From positions 744,001-808,000 of the forward strand of contig QEVO01000001.1 in the NCBI GenBank assembly GCA_003577275.1: DNA of 64,000 nt. Reading direction: 5' to 3'. The translations under genes were made by a program, and so were the position numbers. Positions 27,596 to 37,508 of the stretch are shown here, in pieces. The first letter of the stretch is position 1. Every line of letters begins with the position of its first letter. Below the pieces are notes generated by a model. That model ran no database searches. It was not told the DNA's origin and was given only the letters and a program-made list of their open reading frames with translations. This DNA is from Pseudomonadota bacterium (GTDB taxonomy: Bacteria; Pseudomonadota; Alphaproteobacteria; Sphingomonadales; Govanellaceae).

Positions 27596-28585
27596 CGACG
27601 CTTTTAGGCGAAACCCAAGATGAACCGCCACCGGCTGCGGCGCGCTGGCGTTTTTCAGCGCCGAAATCGGGCCGTCCTTGGATGCCATCTGCGCGTACTC
27701 GCCGCCGGGCAGCTCCAGCGCGGCAAGCGCGCCGAACGAGCGGAACAAAATGCTCAAGCCCTGACGTGGGAACCCGGGCGCCACCGCGCCATCGGACTTG
27801 ATCTTGCCCGCCAGATGAATGATCAGCACTTCCCGTCGGCCGGGCAGGAAGCCGATGCCGATGCGGCTCATCACCTTCTTGGCGGCCATGGTGTCGGACG
27901 GGAATGACGCATAGCCGATGAACAGCGGCACGCCGGCGATCACGTGGTTGTAGTCTTGCAGTTGGGTATATGACCTGATCTGGCGAATGAAGACGGTGTT
28001 TTGCTTGCTGAACGTCAGCGCCCAGGTAGGACGCGCCGGATCGCTGTCGACGTTTTCCGTCAGCATGTCCTTGCGCTCGATGGGCGGCCATTCGACGACG
28101 CCGGCGGTGACAAAGGGGCCGGTGACTTCGCCGCAGCTGAAGTTCGCGGCCGCATCGGCGGGAGCAGTCTTGAACGGATTGGCGTTGATGGCAAGATCGA
28201 CGCGGACTTTCTTTGCCCACTCTTCCGCTGTGCGCAGGCGGATGGGCAGCGGGATTTGGCCCAGCGCTTCATAGCCCGGCGCAACGCCCGTGCGATCCGC
28301 ACATTCCTTGGTGCCGCCGTGCTTGCTGGTCGTCACCACCACGCGCGGGTCTGAGATGTCGACCAGTGCGACCGCGCCAATGACCTTCATCCCTTCCGGC
28401 CGCATCGGCCTTAAGGCGTTTTTCAATATCGCCCGCCAGTCGGCTAAGCAATTGGGACAAGTTAGTTGCGTGTCCGATAGGGTAAACGGCGCCACCACCA
28501 GCGGCTGGCTTTCAGCGGCGAGCGCGGGAAGATTCGTCAGAACAAATACAACGACGCCGGCAAGTGCGTGGCGCAGCTTTTTCAT
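27584..28585 (-). CDS. Secreted phosphodiester glycosidase-like protein with altered active-site motif
   Basis: A 333-residue protein with a signal peptide (about 1-24, ending PALAAES), related to its upstream neighbour (28664-29719) along its whole length. Shared features are CPNC (43-46), two more Cys (95 and 151 in SCGEV) and the C-terminal fold GIGFLPGRREVLIIHLAG... like NAGPA/phosphodiester glycosidase (DUF2233-type) domains. Where the neighbour has INLDGSGSAQ, this one has LELPGGEYAQ (about 290-299), losing the Asp and Ser of the motif, so it may be inactive or have another role. It overlaps gabD by 12 bp at the 3' end. Confidence 0.7.
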   Translation of the reverse strand: MKKLRHALAGVVVFVLTNLPALAAESQPLVVAPFTLSDTQLTCPNCLADWRAILKNALRPMRPEGMKVIGAVALVDISDPRVVVTTSKHGGTKECADRTGVAPGYEALGQIPLPIRLRTAEEWAKKVRVDLAINANPFKTAPADAAANFSCGEVTGPFVTAGVVEWPPIERKDMLTENVDSDPARPTWALTFSKQNTVFIRQIRSYTQLQDYNHVIAGVPLFIGYASFPSDTMAAKKVMSRIGIGFLPGRREVLIIHLAGKIKSDGAVAPGFPRQGLSILFRSFGALAALELPGGEYAQMASKDGPISALKNASAPQPVAVHLGFRLKASSNP

Positions 28586-28649
28586 CAGTGTCTCCTATGG
28601 TTTGGTGCAGCGCTTATCTGACGGATGAAAGGGGAAGCTCGTGAAGGGA

Positions 28650-28667
28650 CTAGGGTCCAGACCCTAA
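28650..28667. repeat. CTAGGGTC-CA-GACCCTAA palindrome at a stop codon
   Basis: The second copy of the palindrome at 20793-20810, differing in the centre and one end base. It covers the TAG stop of the - strand glycosidase-like gene ending at 28664. Confidence 0.65.
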
Positions 28668-29719
28668 TTGCCCTGATTGTTTCCCTGCCGCTGACCATAG
28701 CTGGTCCATGTCACAGGCTCGTCTGCCAAGCGAAAGCCAAGGTGATTGGCGACGGGACGCGCGCCTTCCGGATCGGATGGAGTGGTGGCGAATCCGCCCG
28801 GCCCCACCACTTGCGCTGAACCGGATCCATCGAGGTTGATCGCGTCGATTGCGCCGAATTCGTGCATTAAGCGACGCAGACGATTGAGCCGGCTGCCGAC
28901 GACAAAACCATCGACAGTGGTGGAGCGGCCTTCGAGCAGGATAATGATCAAGTGTTGTCTATCGGGCATCACGCCAATGCCAAGACGCGCCAGATTCTTG
29001 TCCGGTTTGGTGCCGGTGCCATTGTTTTCTCCTCCGGTCTCGGTAAACAGCGCGGAACCGGCAATGGCAAAGGCGGCTTGATTGAGGTCAGCGTAATCCT
29101 GGACTCGGAGAACGCGCGCTGTGCGGTCGTGATTGATCAGCAACGTATCCGCCGGCCATTGAGGATTGGCGTCGATGTTCTCGTGCAAAAGCTCCGGCGC
29201 GCCTGGCTGCGGCCAGTCAAGGTGACCATCGTGGAGATTGACGCCGATCACCTCGCCGCAGGGTAACTCAGCCCGCACGCCTTGGTCAGCATCGAAATGA
29301 AAGTTCGCGCCGGAGAGGGCGAGTTCCGCGCCGCTCTCCTCCATCCACTGAGGAACGGTGCGCAATAAAACCGGAAGCGGCGCCACAACCGGCGGGTTGG
29401 TATAGGCCACAGGCCCCACATGATTGGCGCACGGTCCGTCCATGACGCGGCGCGTCACCATGACCGCCAGTCGCTGATGGCTTAAATCCACCTCGATGAT
29501 ATGGCCGCGAAGGATTTTTGGGCCGAGCTGATTTTGCGGCAGTGCGCGCTGCAAAGCTCCCAGCCAGCCTTCTTTACAGTTCGGGCAGTTAGCGGCCATT
29601 GTTTTTGATGTTTCGAAGGTGGCGATATGCCAGGCTTCCGCCTGCGCCGCTGAGGGCAGTGAAAAAACAACCACAAACAGCGCAGCAAAAATGGTGCGAG
29701 TAAAAAACAGGGGATTCAT
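28664..29719 (-). CDS. Secreted phosphodiester glycosidase family protein
   Basis: A 351-residue protein with a signal peptide (about 1-27, ending AQAEA). The C-terminal half has the NAGPA/phosphodiester-glycosidase pattern: LARLGIGVMPDRQHLIIILLEG and AINLDGSGSAQVV (about 294-306), the motif that carries the catalytic Asp/Ser region of the family. The N-terminal part has NCPNCKEGWLGALQRAL, and Cys97 and Cys154, shared with the paralogue downstream and probably disulfide-bonded in the periplasm. NAGPA enzymes remove GlcNAc from phosphodiesters; the substrate here is unknown. It lies 70 bp after a tiny lipoprotein gene. Confidence 0.78.
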   Translation of the reverse strand: MNPLFFTRTIFAALFVVVFSLPSAAQAEAWHIATFETSKTMAANCPNCKEGWLGALQRALPQNQLGPKILRGHIIEVDLSHQRLAVMVTRRVMDGPCANHVGPVAYTNPPVVAPLPVLLRTVPQWMEESGAELALSGANFHFDADQGVRAELPCGEVIGVNLHDGHLDWPQPGAPELLHENIDANPQWPADTLLINHDRTARVLRVQDYADLNQAAFAIAGSALFTETGGENNGTGTKPDKNLARLGIGVMPDRQHLIIILLEGRSTTVDGFVVGSRLNRLRRLMHEFGAIDAINLDGSGSAQVVGPGGFATTPSDPEGARPVANHLGFRLADEPVTWTSYGQRQGNNQGN

Positions 29720-29741
29720 CGTCAGCGCCTTTCTAGAGAAG

Positions 29742-29767
29742 GCGGAGGGCCGCTGTCGGTCCTCCGC
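29742..29767 (-). terminator. Short hairpin after the tiny lipoprotein gene
   Basis: A 7-bp stem GCGGAGG/CCTCCGC with a 12-base loop lies 23 bp after the 24-codon gene and before the glycosidase gene. No T run follows, so partial termination or mRNA protection is as likely as a true terminator. Confidence 0.4.
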
Positions 29768-29789
29768 GCGTAAGAAATAGGATTGGGGC

Positions 29790-29864
29790 TTAGCCGAAGG
29801 GGTAGCCGCAGGCGACGAGGCTCAGCGCCGCCGCTGACAGGGCCATAATGCGAAGCGCGATCAT
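29790..29864 (-). CDS. 24-residue lipoprotein, unknown function
   Basis: A very short gene encoding MIALRIMALSAAALSLVACG followed by YPFG and TAA. It has the structure of a lipoprotein signal: Arg, hydrophobic stretch, lipobox LVAC with Cys19, leaving only a CGYPFG hexapeptide as the mature lipopeptide. A strong AAGGAG lies 10 bases before the ATG, which supports real translation. It resembles entericidin-size lipopeptides in design, not in sequence. It is probably co-transcribed with the two glycosidase-like genes downstream. Confidence 0.6.
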   Translation of the reverse strand: MIALRIMALSAAALSLVACGYPFG

Positions 29865-30024
29865 ACGCGTGCTTCTCCTTGTAATGAGGTTGACACAAAC
29901 GGACCTGGGTTTTTGTCCGTGGGACGAAGACGGCCCATTCCCGCAAACGTGATCATAAAAACCCCTTGCTCACTTGCCGCCGGTCCCTACATTGAGGCGG
30001 GCAGGGTCAACGGAGCGGCATGGC

Positions 30025-31401
30025 ATGTACACCTATGATTTCTTCATCATCGGCGCGGGCTCAGGGGGCGTAAGGGCCGCCCGCATGGCGGCGCAGATGG
30101 GCGCACGGGTCGGCATTTGCGAGGATTACCGGGTGGGCGGCACCTGCGTCATTCGCGGCTGCGTGCCGAAAAAGCTCCTGGTCTATGCCTCAGAGTTTTC
30201 CGGGGCTTTCCAGGATGCCCAAGGCTTCGGCTGGGCGGCCGCCGCGCCGGCCTTCTCTTGGCCGGAGCTGATCGCCGCCAAGGACCGGGAAATCGACCGC
30301 CTGAACGGCCTTTACATCAACACCCTGAAGAACGCCGGGGTGACCCAGCATCGGGCGCGCGGGCGGCTTCTTGACCGCCATACCATCGAGTTGTCCGACG
30401 CCGATGGAGTGACCACGGTCAGCGCCCGGCATATCCTGATCGCCACTGGGGCCTGGCCGGAGCTCCCCGAAATTCCCGGCATCAGCCATGCCATCACCTC
30501 CAACGAGGCGTTTCATTTGGCCGATCTGCCGCGCCGCATCGCGATCGTCGGCGGCGGCTATATCGCAGTAGAATTTATCGGTATTTTCAATGGGTTAGGG
30601 TCAAAAGCGACGCAGCTCTACCGGGGCGAGCAGATCTTGCGCGGTTTTGACCGCGATTTGCGCGACGGCCTGGCGGCGGAGATGGTCAAGAAGGGGGTGG
30701 ATTTAAGGCTCAACACCAATGTCGCCGCCATCGAGCGCCAGGGCGATACCTTGCGCCTTGCCCTGACCAGCGGGTCAACGTTGGAAGTGGACGCCGTGAT
30801 GTTCGCCACCGGGCGTGCGCCCAATACCCGCGGCCTCGGGCTGGAGGCGGCGGGGGTCGCCCTGGGCAAGAACGGCGAGGTTCTGGTAGATAAATATTCC
30901 CGCACCAATGTGGACAACATATACGCCGTGGGCGACGTCACCGGCCGGGTAGCCTTGACCCCGGTGGCCATCAAGGAAGGGACGGCGGTGGCCGAAACTC
31001 TCTATGGCAAGGGGCCGACCACTGTTGATTACGCCAATATTCCCACCGCCGTATTCAGCCAGCCGCAGATCGGTACCGTGGGCCTGTCCGAAGAGGACGC
31101 GCGTCACGAATACGGCGACATCGACGTCTATAAGGCAAGCTTCCGTCCGATGAAGTTCACCCTGGCGGGGCGCGATGAGCGGGCGCTGATGAAGCTCATT
31201 GTCGAGCGCGCCTCGGACCGGGTGGTGGGGGCGCATATGATGGGCCCGGATGCCGCCGAGATCATCCAGGGGCTGGCCATCGCCATCAAGGCCGGGGCCA
31301 GGAAGGCCGATTTTGACGCCACGGTGGCCGTCCACCCCTCGGCGGCCGAGGAGTTCGTCCTGATGCGCGAGCCGGTGGCGCGGTCGCAAGCGGCGGAGTA
31401 G
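30025..31401 (+). CDS. gor: Glutathione-disulfide reductase
   Basis: NADPH-dependent flavoprotein keeping glutathione reduced in the cytoplasm; 458 residues. The FAD motif is IIGAGSGGVRAARMAAQ, the redox-active disulfide Cys41/Cys46 is in GGTCVIRGCVPKK, the NADPH-binding motif is IVGGGYIAVEFIGIFNGLG, and FAD contacts follow in YAVGDVTGRVALTPVA. The C-terminal catalytic His is in VHPSAAEEFV. The start at 30025 has CGGAG about 10 bases upstream; the frame is open to 29974. The RxxPN motif (FATGRAPNTRGLG) is normal. Confidence 0.94.
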   Translation: MYTYDFFIIGAGSGGVRAARMAAQMGARVGICEDYRVGGTCVIRGCVPKKLLVYASEFSGAFQDAQGFGWAAAAPAFSWPELIAAKDREIDRLNGLYINTLKNAGVTQHRARGRLLDRHTIELSDADGVTTVSARHILIATGAWPELPEIPGISHAITSNEAFHLADLPRRIAIVGGGYIAVEFIGIFNGLGSKATQLYRGEQILRGFDRDLRDGLAAEMVKKGVDLRLNTNVAAIERQGDTLRLALTSGSTLEVDAVMFATGRAPNTRGLGLEAAGVALGKNGEVLVDKYSRTNVDNIYAVGDVTGRVALTPVAIKEGTAVAETLYGKGPTTVDYANIPTAVFSQPQIGTVGLSEEDARHEYGDIDVYKASFRPMKFTLAGRDERALMKLIVERASDRVVGAHMMGPDAAEIIQGLAIAIKAGARKADFDATVAVHPSAAEEFVLMREPVARSQAAE

Positions 31402-31493
31402 ACTGGTTAAGCCAATAAAAGCTGGCATCCGGGGGCTTGGCGGCTTATACCTGCACCCCAACTTTGTGGCCGTGAAAACTGGAATTTAGGACT

Positions 31494-32873
31494 ATGAGCA
31501 AGAGCTGGAGCCCGTCAAGCTGGCGCGACAAGCCCATTCAGCAGATGCCCGCCTATCCCGATGGTGGGCTGGTGCGGCAGGTGGAGGACGAGCTGCGCAG
31601 CTACCCGCCGCTGGTGTTCGCCGGCGAGGCGCGGCGGCTGAAGAAGGTCTTGGCTGAGGTGGCGGAAGGCCGGGCTTTTCTCCTCCAGGGCGGCGACTGC
31701 GCCGAAAGCTTCGCCGAATTTCATCCCAACAACATCCGCGACACCTTCCGGGTGCTGTTGCAGATGGCGGTGGCGCTGACCTATGCCGCCTCCTGTCCGG
31801 TGGTCAAGGTGGGGCGCATCGCCGGTCAATTCGCCAAACCGCGCTCGGCCGATACCGAGGTGCAAAACGGCGTTGAGCTCGCGAGCTACCGGGGCGACAT
31901 CATCAACGCCATCGAGTTTAGCGAGGAAGGGCGGGTGCCGGACCCCAAGCGCATGCTGCGGGCCTACCTGCAAGCCGCCTCGACCTTGAACCTGTTGCGC
32001 GCCTTTGCCCAGGGCGGCTACGCCAACCTGCACAGCGTCCATCGCTGGAATTTGGATTTTGTCGCCAAGAGCGCTTGGGGCGAGCGCTACAAGGCAATGG
32101 CTGATCGCATCAGCGAGGCGCTTGACTTCATGCGCGCCTGCGGCGTGCGGCCGGAAGACACGCCGGCGCTGCAAGGCACTGACTTCTTCACTTCTCATGA
32201 AGCGCTGCTCTTGGGCTATGAAGAGGCCATGACCCGCGTCGACAGCACCACCGGCGACTGGTACGACACTTCGGCCCATATGTTGTGGGTCGGCGATCGC
32301 ACCCGTTCGCCCGATGAGGCGCATATCGAATTCCTGCGCGGGGTGAAGAACCCGTTGGGCTGCAAGGTTGGCCCCTCCACCAAGCTCGATGAGCTGTTGC
32401 GGGTGCTGGATATTTTAAATCCGCTCAATGAGCCGGGGCGCATCACGCTGATCTGCCGAATGGGATCGGACAAGATCGAGGACAAGCTGCCGCCGATCCT
32501 GCGCGCCGTCACCCGCGAGGGACGCAAGGTGGTGTGGTCGTCCGATCCGATGCACGGCAATACGGTGAAGTCGTCGAGCGGCTATAAGACCCGGCCTTTT
32601 GATCGTATTCTGGCCGAAGTGCGCAAGTTCTTCGAGATCAACCGCGCCGAGGGCACCTACGCCGGCGGCGTGCATTTCGAGATGACGGGGCAGAATGTCA
32701 CCGAATGCATCGGCGGCGCCGAGATGATCACCGACGATAAGCTTGCCGCGCGCTATCACACTCACTGCGACCCGCGCTTGAACGCGAGTCAGGCTTTGGA
32801 GCTTGCCTTCCTCATCGCCGAAGGGCTGAAAGCGGAACGGCTGGCCATGGCCGACCTCGCCGCCGCGTCGTGA
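31494..32873 (+). CDS. 3-deoxy-7-phosphoheptulonate synthase, class II
   Basis: First step of the shikimate pathway: phosphoenolpyruvate plus erythrose-4-phosphate gives DAHP. A 459-residue plant/Mycobacterium-type (class II) enzyme: [19 protein letters not shown] at the start, [15 protein letters not shown] (metal-binding Cys), [40 protein letters not shown] and [14 protein letters not shown]. Length and motifs are complete. It stands alone, 92 bp after gor, so it is probably transcribed independently or with nadE (19 bp downstream). Confidence 0.95.
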   Translation: MSKSWSPSSWRDKPIQQMPAYPDGGLVRQVEDELRSYPPLVFAGEARRLKKVLAEVAEGRAFLLQGGDCAESFAEFHPNNIRDTFRVLLQMAVALTYAASCPVVKVGRIAGQFAKPRSADTEVQNGVELASYRGDIINAIEFSEEGRVPDPKRMLRAYLQAASTLNLLRAFAQGGYANLHSVHRWNLDFVAKSAWGERYKAMADRISEALDFMRACGVRPEDTPALQGTDFFTSHEALLLGYEEAMTRVDSTTGDWYDTSAHMLWVGDRTRSPDEAHIEFLRGVKNPLGCKVGPSTKLDELLRVLDILNPLNEPGRITLICRMGSDKIEDKLPPILRAVTREGRKVVWSSDPMHGNTVKSSSGYKTRPFDRILAEVRKFFEINRAEGTYAGGVHFEMTGQNVTECIGGAEMITDDKLAARYHTHCDPRLNASQALELAFLIAEGLKAERLAMADLAAAS

Positions 32874-32892
32874 CCCTGAAAGGCGGTGCGGC

Positions 32893-34572
32893 GTGACCGA
32901 CCGTCTCAATCTCGCCATCGCGCAGCTCAATCCGGTTGTCGGCGACATGACCGGCAACTTGATGCGCATTCGCACCGCGCGGGCTGAGGCCGCGCGTCTG
33001 AAGGCCGATCTTGTGGTGATGAGTGAACTCATGACCATCGGCTATCCGCCGGAGGACCTGGTATTGAAGCCGGCGGTGGTGGAGCGATCGCGGGAAATCA
33101 TCGACGCCCTGGCGCAAGATACCGCCGATGGCGGTCCGGCGCTTCTCTTGGGCGCGCCGTGGCAGGAGGATGGCCTGGTTTATAACGCCGCCGTGCTCAT
33201 TGCCGACGGCGAGATCAAGGCGGTGCGGTATAAATGCGATCTGCCGAATTACGGCGTATTTGATGAAAAGCGCGTGTTTGCTCCGGGGCCGCTGCCCGAG
33301 CCGGTGGATTTCCATACCACCACTGGACGCTTGGTGCGTCTTGGCGTGATGATCTGCGAGGATATGTGGTCGGCTGACGTTTCAGAACACTTGGCGCGCG
33401 CCGGCGCCGATATGCTGGTGGTGTTGAACGGCTCGCCGTGGGAGGTCACCAAGCATGATCGGCGCATCCATCATGCGCTGGCGCGGGTGCGCGAAACCGG
33501 TATGCCGCTCGTCTATGTCAACCAAGTGGGCGGACAGGACGAATTGGTATTTGATGGCGCCTCCTTCGTGTTCAACCATGACGCCGCGCTCGCCGCGGTG
33601 GCGCCGCCGTGGCGGGAGGTTGTGCTTGCCACGCATTGGCAAGACGATCCGCATCAAGGTTGGCTGTGCGCGCGGCAAAAGCCATCATCGATTCCTGATG
33701 GCCCCGAGGCCATGTATCTCGCCATGATGACGGGCTTGCGCGATTATGTGGAAAAGAACAGATTTCCCGGCGTTATCCTGGGAATTTCAGGCGGCGTCGA
33801 CAGCGCGCTGTCGGCGGCGGTGGCGGTGGATGCCCTGGGCGCATCGCGAGTGCGCGCGGTGATGATGCCGTCGCGTTTTACCAGCGCCATGTCGGTGGAG
33901 GACGCGCGCAAGGTGACCGAACTGTTGGGGGTTCATCTTGACACCATTCCCATCGAACCGGCGGTGCTGGCGTTTCAACATATGCTGTCCGGGGTTTTTG
34001 CCGGCGCCAGCCCCGATGCCACGGAGGAAAACATCCAGGCGCGCATTCGCGGCATTCTCTTGATGGCGTTGAGCAACAAGTTCGGCCACATGCTGTTGAC
34101 CACCGGCAACAAATCGGAAATGTCGGTGGGCTATGCGACGCTTTACGGCGATATGGCGGGCGGCTACTCGGTGTTGAAGGACATCTATAAGACGGACGTG
34201 TTCGCGCTATCGCGCTGGCGCAATCAACACAAGCCCCAGGGCGCGCTGGGGCCAGATGGCCGCGTCATGCCGGAGCGGGTGATCACCCGGCCGCCGACGG
34301 CGGAGTTGCGGGCGGACCAGAAGGACGAGGACAGTCTGCCGCCTTATCCCGTGCTGGACGACATTCTTTTCTGCCTGATCGAGGAGGAAATGTCGGCTGA
34401 GGAAATCATTGCGCGCGGCCATGCGGCGGAAACCGTGGCGCGGGTGGAGAACATGCTTTACGTCGCCGAATACAAGCGCCGGCAAGCGCCGCCCGGCGTC
34501 AAGGTGACGCGCAAAAGCTTCGGCCGCGACCGCCGCTATCCCGTCACCAACAGATTTAGAACGACGCAATGA
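32893..34572 (+). CDS. nadE: Glutamine-dependent NAD+ synthetase
   Basis: Last step of NAD biosynthesis, 559 residues, GTG start with AAAGGCGG 7-14 bases upstream. The N-terminal nitrilase-type glutaminase domain (1-270) has the Glu in VVMSELMTIGYPPEDL, Lys in YKCDLPNYGVFDEKRVF and Cys in LGVMICEDMW; the C-terminal ATP-pyrophosphatase domain has GISGGVDSALSAAVAVDALG and TTGNKSEMSVGYATLYGDMAGGY. It lies 19 bp after the DAHP synthase gene. Confidence 0.96.
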   Translation: MTDRLNLAIAQLNPVVGDMTGNLMRIRTARAEAARLKADLVVMSELMTIGYPPEDLVLKPAVVERSREIIDALAQDTADGGPALLLGAPWQEDGLVYNAAVLIADGEIKAVRYKCDLPNYGVFDEKRVFAPGPLPEPVDFHTTTGRLVRLGVMICEDMWSADVSEHLARAGADMLVVLNGSPWEVTKHDRRIHHALARVRETGMPLVYVNQVGGQDELVFDGASFVFNHDAALAAVAPPWREVVLATHWQDDPHQGWLCARQKPSSIPDGPEAMYLAMMTGLRDYVEKNRFPGVILGISGGVDSALSAAVAVDALGASRVRAVMMPSRFTSAMSVEDARKVTELLGVHLDTIPIEPAVLAFQHMLSGVFAGASPDATEENIQARIRGILLMALSNKFGHMLLTTGNKSEMSVGYATLYGDMAGGYSVLKDIYKTDVFALSRWRNQHKPQGALGPDGRVMPERVITRPPTAELRADQKDEDSLPPYPVLDDILFCLIEEEMSAEEIIARGHAAETVARVENMLYVAEYKRRQAPPGVKVTRKSFGRDRRYPVTNRFRTTQ

Positions 34573-34627
34573 CTGACCGATCAAACGAGATTATCGTGCG
34601 CACTTTTCTTCCTAAACATCATTCACT

Positions 34628-34693
34628 GTCATTCCCGCGAAAGCGGGAATCCATCTTGCCAATAGCCTGGATCCCCGCCTGCGCGGGGATGAC
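34628..34693. repeat. GTCATTCCCGC...GCGGGGATGAC palindromic repeat before gltX
   Basis: A 66-bp element made of two stems, CATTCCCGCGAAAGCGGGAAT and ATCCCCGCCTGCGCGGGGAT, between GTCATTCC and GGATGAC ends. It stops 11 bp before the gltX start codon, so it occupies the leader of that gene. Confidence 0.85.
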
Positions 34694-34704
34694 GGTGTGT
34701 TGAC

Positions 34705-36048
34705 ATGACCACCAAAGTCCGTTTTGCGCCCAGTCCCACTGGCTATCTGCACGCCGGTAATTTGCGCGTGGCGCTGATCAACTGGCTTTATGCCCGCCAA
34801 CAAGGCGGCGAATTCCTGTTGCGCCTGGATGATACCGACGAGGAACGCTCCACGGCGGAATTCGAGGACGCCATTCAGGAAGACCTGACATGGTGCGGCC
34901 TCATCTGGGATTCCTTCGTCCGTCAGCGCGACCGTTATGACCGCTATGCGCTGGCGGTGGAGCAGTTGAAGGCGTCGGGCCGGCTTTACGCCTGCTATGA
35001 AACGGCGGAAGAATTGGAGTTGAAACGCAAGCTTCAGCTTGCCCGCCACAAGCCGCCGGTTTACGACCGCGAAGGCCTGCATTTGAGCGCCGAGAAGCGC
35101 CGCGCCTATGAGGCCGAGGGGCGGCGGCCGCACTGGCGTTTCAAATTACAGGAAAATGTGCGCGTGGTATGGCAGGATCTGGTGCGCGGCGAGGTCGGCG
35201 TCGATCTTTCCAGCGTCAGCGATCCGGTGCTGGTGCGCGCCGACGGCACCTATCTTTACACCCTGCCCTCGGTGGTGGATGACGTGGAGCTTCACGCCAC
35301 TCACGTGCTGCGCGGCGAGGACCACGTCACCAACACGGCGGTGCAAATTCAGATTTATGAAGCGCTGGGCGATCATATGCCGACGTTCGGGCACTTTCCG
35401 CTGCTGGTTGGCGCGCATGGCGAAGCCTTGTCCAAGCGCACCGGCAGCCTAAGCTTGCGCACCTTGCGCGAGGAAGGGTTCGAGCCGATGTCGCTGTTGT
35501 CGCTGCTGGCGCGGCTTGGCACCTCCGATCCGGTGGAGGCCCATGCCTCCCTTGACGAGTTGGTGGCCGGCTTCAACATTGCGCATTTTGGCCGCGCCAC
35601 CGCCAAGTTCGATGTGGAGGAGTTGAAGAACCTCAACGCCAAGGTGCTGCACGCGATGCCCTTTGCAGCGGTGCGCGATCGGCTGACGGCGCTCGGCGTC
35701 GATAACGCCAGCGAACAGTTCTGGCTGGCGGTGCGGCCCAATCTGGCGTTTCTGAAAGACGCGCGGGAGTGGGCGCGGGTGGTCAACGGACCGCAAGCCG
35801 GCATCATCGAGGATGAAAATTTCCTTGCCGAAGCCGGCGCATTATTGCCGCCGGAACCCTGGGATCATGATACGTGGCATGTCTGGACGGCACGGGTGAA
35901 GGAAAAAACCGGGGCCAAGGGCAAGTCGCTGTTCCTGCCATTACGCAAGGCGCTGACGGGACACGATCACGGGCCGGATTTATCGGCGCTGCTGCCGTTG
36001 ATCGGCCGCGACCGGGCGGCAAAACGCTTGCGCGGGGAAGCCGCCTGA
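34705..36048 (+). CDS. gltX: Glutamate-tRNA ligase
   Basis: Class I aminoacyl-tRNA synthetase, 447 residues, charging tRNA-Glu (alphaproteobacteria often have two such enzymes; this could be either). The HIGH-equivalent is [15 protein letters not shown], the KMSKS-equivalent is [12 protein letters not shown], and the anticodon-binding domain follows. Only a weak Shine-Dalgarno is visible because a palindromic repeat ends 11 bp before the ATG. It is coupled to cysS by a TGATG overlap. Confidence 0.93.
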   Translation: MTTKVRFAPSPTGYLHAGNLRVALINWLYARQQGGEFLLRLDDTDEERSTAEFEDAIQEDLTWCGLIWDSFVRQRDRYDRYALAVEQLKASGRLYACYETAEELELKRKLQLARHKPPVYDREGLHLSAEKRRAYEAEGRRPHWRFKLQENVRVVWQDLVRGEVGVDLSSVSDPVLVRADGTYLYTLPSVVDDVELHATHVLRGEDHVTNTAVQIQIYEALGDHMPTFGHFPLLVGAHGEALSKRTGSLSLRTLREEGFEPMSLLSLLARLGTSDPVEAHASLDELVAGFNIAHFGRATAKFDVEELKNLNAKVLHAMPFAAVRDRLTALGVDNASEQFWLAVRPNLAFLKDAREWARVVNGPQAGIIEDENFLAEAGALLPPEPWDHDTWHVWTARVKEKTGAKGKSLFLPLRKALTGHDHGPDLSALLPLIGRDRAAKRLRGEAA

Positions 36049-37376
36049 TGAGCTTGACGCTGTACAATACCCTAAGCCGCAAGAAGGAAGTTTTCCGTCC
36101 CATTGATCCCAAGAACGTGCGGCTTTATGTGTGCGGTCCCACGGTTTACGACTACGCCCACATCGGTAATGCGCGGCCGGTGGTGGTGTTTGATGTGCTG
36201 GTGCGGCTGCTGCGCCATCTTTATGGCGCGGATCACGTGACGTATGCCCGCAACATCACCGACATCGACGACAAGATCATGGCGCGAGCGGCCGAGATTG
36301 GCGCGGACATCGGCGAGATCACCCGGCGCTATGAAGAGGCGTATCGCGACGACATGGCGGCCTTGAACGCGCTGCCGCCGGATATCGAACCTCACGCTAC
36401 CGGTCATATCGCTGAGATGATCGCCATGGTGGCGCGATTGATCGAACGCGGCCATGCCTACGCCGCCGATGGTCATGTGTTGTTTCATGTGCCGTCGCTG
36501 TCGGGATATGGCAAGCTCTCCAATCGCAACCGCGATGAAATGATCGCCGGCGCGCGGGTCGAGGTGGCGACTTATAAAAAAGATCCCGCCGACTTCGTGC
36601 TGTGGAAGCCGTCCGCGCCCGATCAGCCGGGTTGGGACAGCCCGTGGGGACGCGGCCGGCCGGGCTGGCACCTGGAATGCTCGTGCATGATCGAGAAAAA
36701 TCTGGGCGAGACCATCGACATCCACGGCGGCGGCATCGATCTGATTTTTCCCCACCATGAAAACGAAATCGCGCAAAGCGAAGGCGCGCACGCCGGCCAT
36801 GCCCTGGCCACCTACTGGGTGCACAATGGCTTCGTGACGGTCAATGGCGAAAAGATGTCGAAATCCTTGGGCAACTTCTTTACCGTCCATGATTTGCTAG
36901 AGGAATTTCCCGGCCGCGGCGAGGCCATTCGCTTGACCTTATTGAGCGCACACTATCGTCAGCCGCTGGATTTCACCAAGGATGGCGTGCGCGCGGCCAA
37001 AGCGCAGCTTGATCGTTGGTATCGTCTCTTGGATGGCGTTAAGCCGAGCGAAGTGCCAGCGTCGGTAATGGATGCGCTGTTTGACGACCTCAATACGCCG
37101 CAAGCCATCGCCGAGTTGAACGCGCTGGCTTCGGCCAAGGATTTGTCAGGCTTGCGCGCCGCCTGCGATTTGTTGGGCTTGGCGCAGCGGTCGGCGGAGG
37201 AATGGTTTCGCGAAGGCGGTGACGATGCGGCGCGCATCGAGGCCTTGATTGCCGAACGTCTGGCCGCCCGCAAGGCCAAGGATTTCAAGACCGCCGACCG
37301 CATCCGCGATGATCTTTTGGCCGAAGGCATCATCCTGGAAGACGGACCGCAGGGCACCACATGGCGGCGGGCGTAA
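36048..37376 (+). CDS. cysS: Cysteine-tRNA ligase
   Basis: A 442-residue class I aminoacyl-tRNA synthetase. [19 protein letters not shown] holds the zinc Cys and the HIGH motif, [34 protein letters not shown] holds the other zinc ligands, and [11 protein letters not shown] is the KMSKS loop. The end ([26 protein letters not shown]) is the standard CysS tail. ATG 36048 overlaps the gltX stop by one base; the frame is open far upstream only inside gltX. Confidence 0.96.
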   Translation: MSLTLYNTLSRKKEVFRPIDPKNVRLYVCGPTVYDYAHIGNARPVVVFDVLVRLLRHLYGADHVTYARNITDIDDKIMARAAEIGADIGEITRRYEEAYRDDMAALNALPPDIEPHATGHIAEMIAMVARLIERGHAYAADGHVLFHVPSLSGYGKLSNRNRDEMIAGARVEVATYKKDPADFVLWKPSAPDQPGWDSPWGRGRPGWHLECSCMIEKNLGETIDIHGGGIDLIFPHHENEIAQSEGAHAGHALATYWVHNGFVTVNGEKMSKSLGNFFTVHDLLEEFPGRGEAIRLTLLSAHYRQPLDFTKDGVRAAKAQLDRWYRLLDGVKPSEVPASVMDALFDDLNTPQAIAELNALASAKDLSGLRAACDLLGLAQRSAEEWFREGGDDAARIEALIAERLAARKAKDFKTADRIRDDLLAEGIILEDGPQGTTWRRA

Positions 37377-37382
37377 ATAAAC

Positions 37383-37503
37383 TTCCCTCTCCTGTGAGGA
37401 GAGGGTGGCGGCAAAGCCGCCGGGTGAGGTGGCTACACGTGCCAAACTTCGCACCTCACCCTCCCGCTGACGCGGGTCCCTCCCTCTCCTCGCAGGAGAG
37501 GGA
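37383..37503. repeat. Paired TTCCCTCTCCT...AGGAGAGGGA palindromic repeats
   Basis: Two half elements face each other: 37383-37432 (TTCCCTCTCC-TGTGA-GGAGAGGG, then GGCGGC-AAA-GCCGCC, then TGAGGTGG) and 37452-37503 (CACCTCACCC, CCCGCTGACGCGGG, CCCTCTCC-TCGCA-GGAGAGGG). They belong to the family at 20819 and 25750. The right end supplies AGGAGAGGG just before the trmJ GTG. Confidence 0.85.
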
Positions 37504-37508
37504 ATAAA

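Noticed and set aside
34573..34704. Possible tRNA gene before gltX because of paired stems
   Set aside because: The stems belong to the CATTCCCGC repeat; there is no T-loop (GTTCRANNC) or anticodon arm arrangement.
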